Below, piece after piece: positions 56,574-57,228 of a stretch of 57,228 bases of DNA. Within the stretch, counting starts at the first letter, position 1; every line of letters begins with the position of its first letter. The position numbers were made by a program, and so were the translations under genes. Source of the stretch: Geofilum rubicundum JCM 15548 (lineage in GTDB: Bacteria > Bacteroidota > Bacteroidia > Bacteroidales > Marinilabiliaceae); the NCBI RefSeq assembly GCF_000974365.1, contig NZ_BAZW01000027.1:1-57228 (forward strand), given 5' to 3'. The notes below the pieces were generated by a model, which ran no database searches, had not been told where the DNA came from, and saw only the letters and a list, made by a program, of their open reading frames with translations.

Positions 56574-57059
56574 TTATTTTTTCGTCAGTTGCTGGTCGGC
56601 CACCTGAATGTCATCTTTGTTCCAATTCATCACAAATTCTTTGATGTCATCGAGTTGTGGATTCTTTTGAATTTCGATGCAGTCGCCATGCACATAGAAG
56701 TAGAAATTCACATCCGGATGATCGGAGCTGCCATTGTAAAACTCATGTTTGTAAACGGCTACCTGGTTTCGGTAATCGATTAGTTCCATCATGTCCTGGC
56801 GTTTGGTTTTTTGATTGTACACATAAACCGGCATTCTTTGCATGAGCTTGCCATCTTTGGCGTATCTGAGTACGTCTTTGTTGGCCATTTTAATGGTTTC
56901 GCCATCCAGTCGGGTACAGGTGGTCTTAAAGGCACCTACTGTAATGTCCTGACAAATGAGGGTGTCGTTGTGGGTCACCACATAATTGGAAGTTACTTTT
57001 TGGGCATTGACAAAAATTCCCATAAGGGCCATCGCGGTAATTAATAACATTGCTTTCAT
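56574..57059 (-). CDS. Small secreted protein, function unknown
   Basis: A 161-residue protein with a signal peptide (LLITAMALMGIFVNAQ) and an otherwise soluble, beta-rich body. Visible elements are THNDTLICQDITVG, TTCTRLDGETIKMANKDV, KLMQRMPVYVYNQKTKRQ and VNFYFYVHGDCIEI. Three cysteines are present in the mature part. It resembles small periplasmic or surface proteins of Bacteroidota without a known role. It stands alone upstream of the kinase gene in the same direction, with 117 bases between them. The 169 bases beyond it to the window end show no gene. Confidence 0.65.
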   Translation of the reverse strand: MKAMLLITAMALMGIFVNAQKVTSNYVVTHNDTLICQDITVGAFKTTCTRLDGETIKMANKDVLRYAKDGKLMQRMPVYVYNQKTKRQDMMELIDYRNQVAVYKHEFYNGSSDHPDVNFYFYVHGDCIEIQKNPQLDDIKEFVMNWNKDDIQVADQQLTKK

Positions 57060-57228
57060 CGTTTCAGAAATTTTAGTTAAACATGGATTGATTAATTATT
57101 CTGATACAAATGTAGGGCAGCGGATATGTTTAGGTGTCATGGTGTTTTCATGTGTTGTCATGAGATGTCATGGGAGAGGGGTGGGAAGGGTATGATGGGT
57201 TGATAGGGTTGGTGGGGGCATTAGGTTG

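Overview
The window looks like a chromosomal segment of a Bacteroidota bacterium, probably in or near the Bacteroidales/Marinilabiliales. Supporting signs are a type IX secretion C-terminal domain on a pectin-degrading enzyme, many lipoproteins with short signal peptides, an NVEALA-type small peptide beside a 6-bladed beta-propeller lipoprotein, and Bacteroidota-style -7 promoter boxes (TAnnTTTG) in front of several genes. The order-level placement is inference. No rRNA, tRNA, CRISPR array or recognisable transposase was found.

Layout. 1-1116: N-terminal part of a leftward gene cut by the window edge. 1898-10017: a complete recD-recC-recB operon. 9997-11187: a DUF4143-type ATPase facing it. 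11453-17144: an outer-membrane factor / membrane-fusion / RND efflux operon, then a DUF502 membrane protein. 17917-18087: a tandem structured repeat, then a small beta-barrel protein and a truncated YeeE/YedE protein. 19182-21804: a response regulator and a two-PAS histidine kinase. 22073-23422: a CoA-disulfide-reductase-like enzyme. 23667-25410: a damaged ParE-type toxin-antitoxin pair and a second ATPase. 25843-42398: an AT-richer block with an O-antigen-ligase/TPR protein, an NVEALA-like peptide with a double-glycine site, three lipoproteins (beta-propeller, thioredoxin-like, transglutaminase-like), an exporter with two different RND pumps, and signal peptidase I. 42460-45760: HigBA, a cation transporter, an intact FrnE/DsbA protein and many gene relics. 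45922-54067: carbohydrate genes (rhamnogalacturonan lyase, GH2 beta-galactosidase, two proteins made of repeated GH2-type sugar-binding modules). 54211-57059: an OmpR/kinase pair and a small secreted protein.

The most promising candidate for an undescribed system is 25843-42398. The peptide has a leader ending in Gly-Gly, but no C39 peptidase/ABC exporter is present. Instead it sits beside redox and transglutaminase-like lipoproteins, a dual-RND tripartite exporter and a signal peptidase. This suggests a peptide maturation and export pathway, which is inference from gene order only.

Two features affect how the window should be read. First, ten otherwise intact genes each read through once one missing base is restored per break (two breaks in two of the genes bring the count of breaks to ten in eight genes), and every break fits loss of one base, usually from a homopolymer run. 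This points to sequencing or consensus error more than decay. Second, fragments of one ancestral block (ATPase, ThuA-like protein, FrnE, an unidentified gene X) recur at about 24.2-25.5, 42.3, 43.3-43.7 and 44.6-45.8 kb with internal deletions, which is genuine rearrangement.
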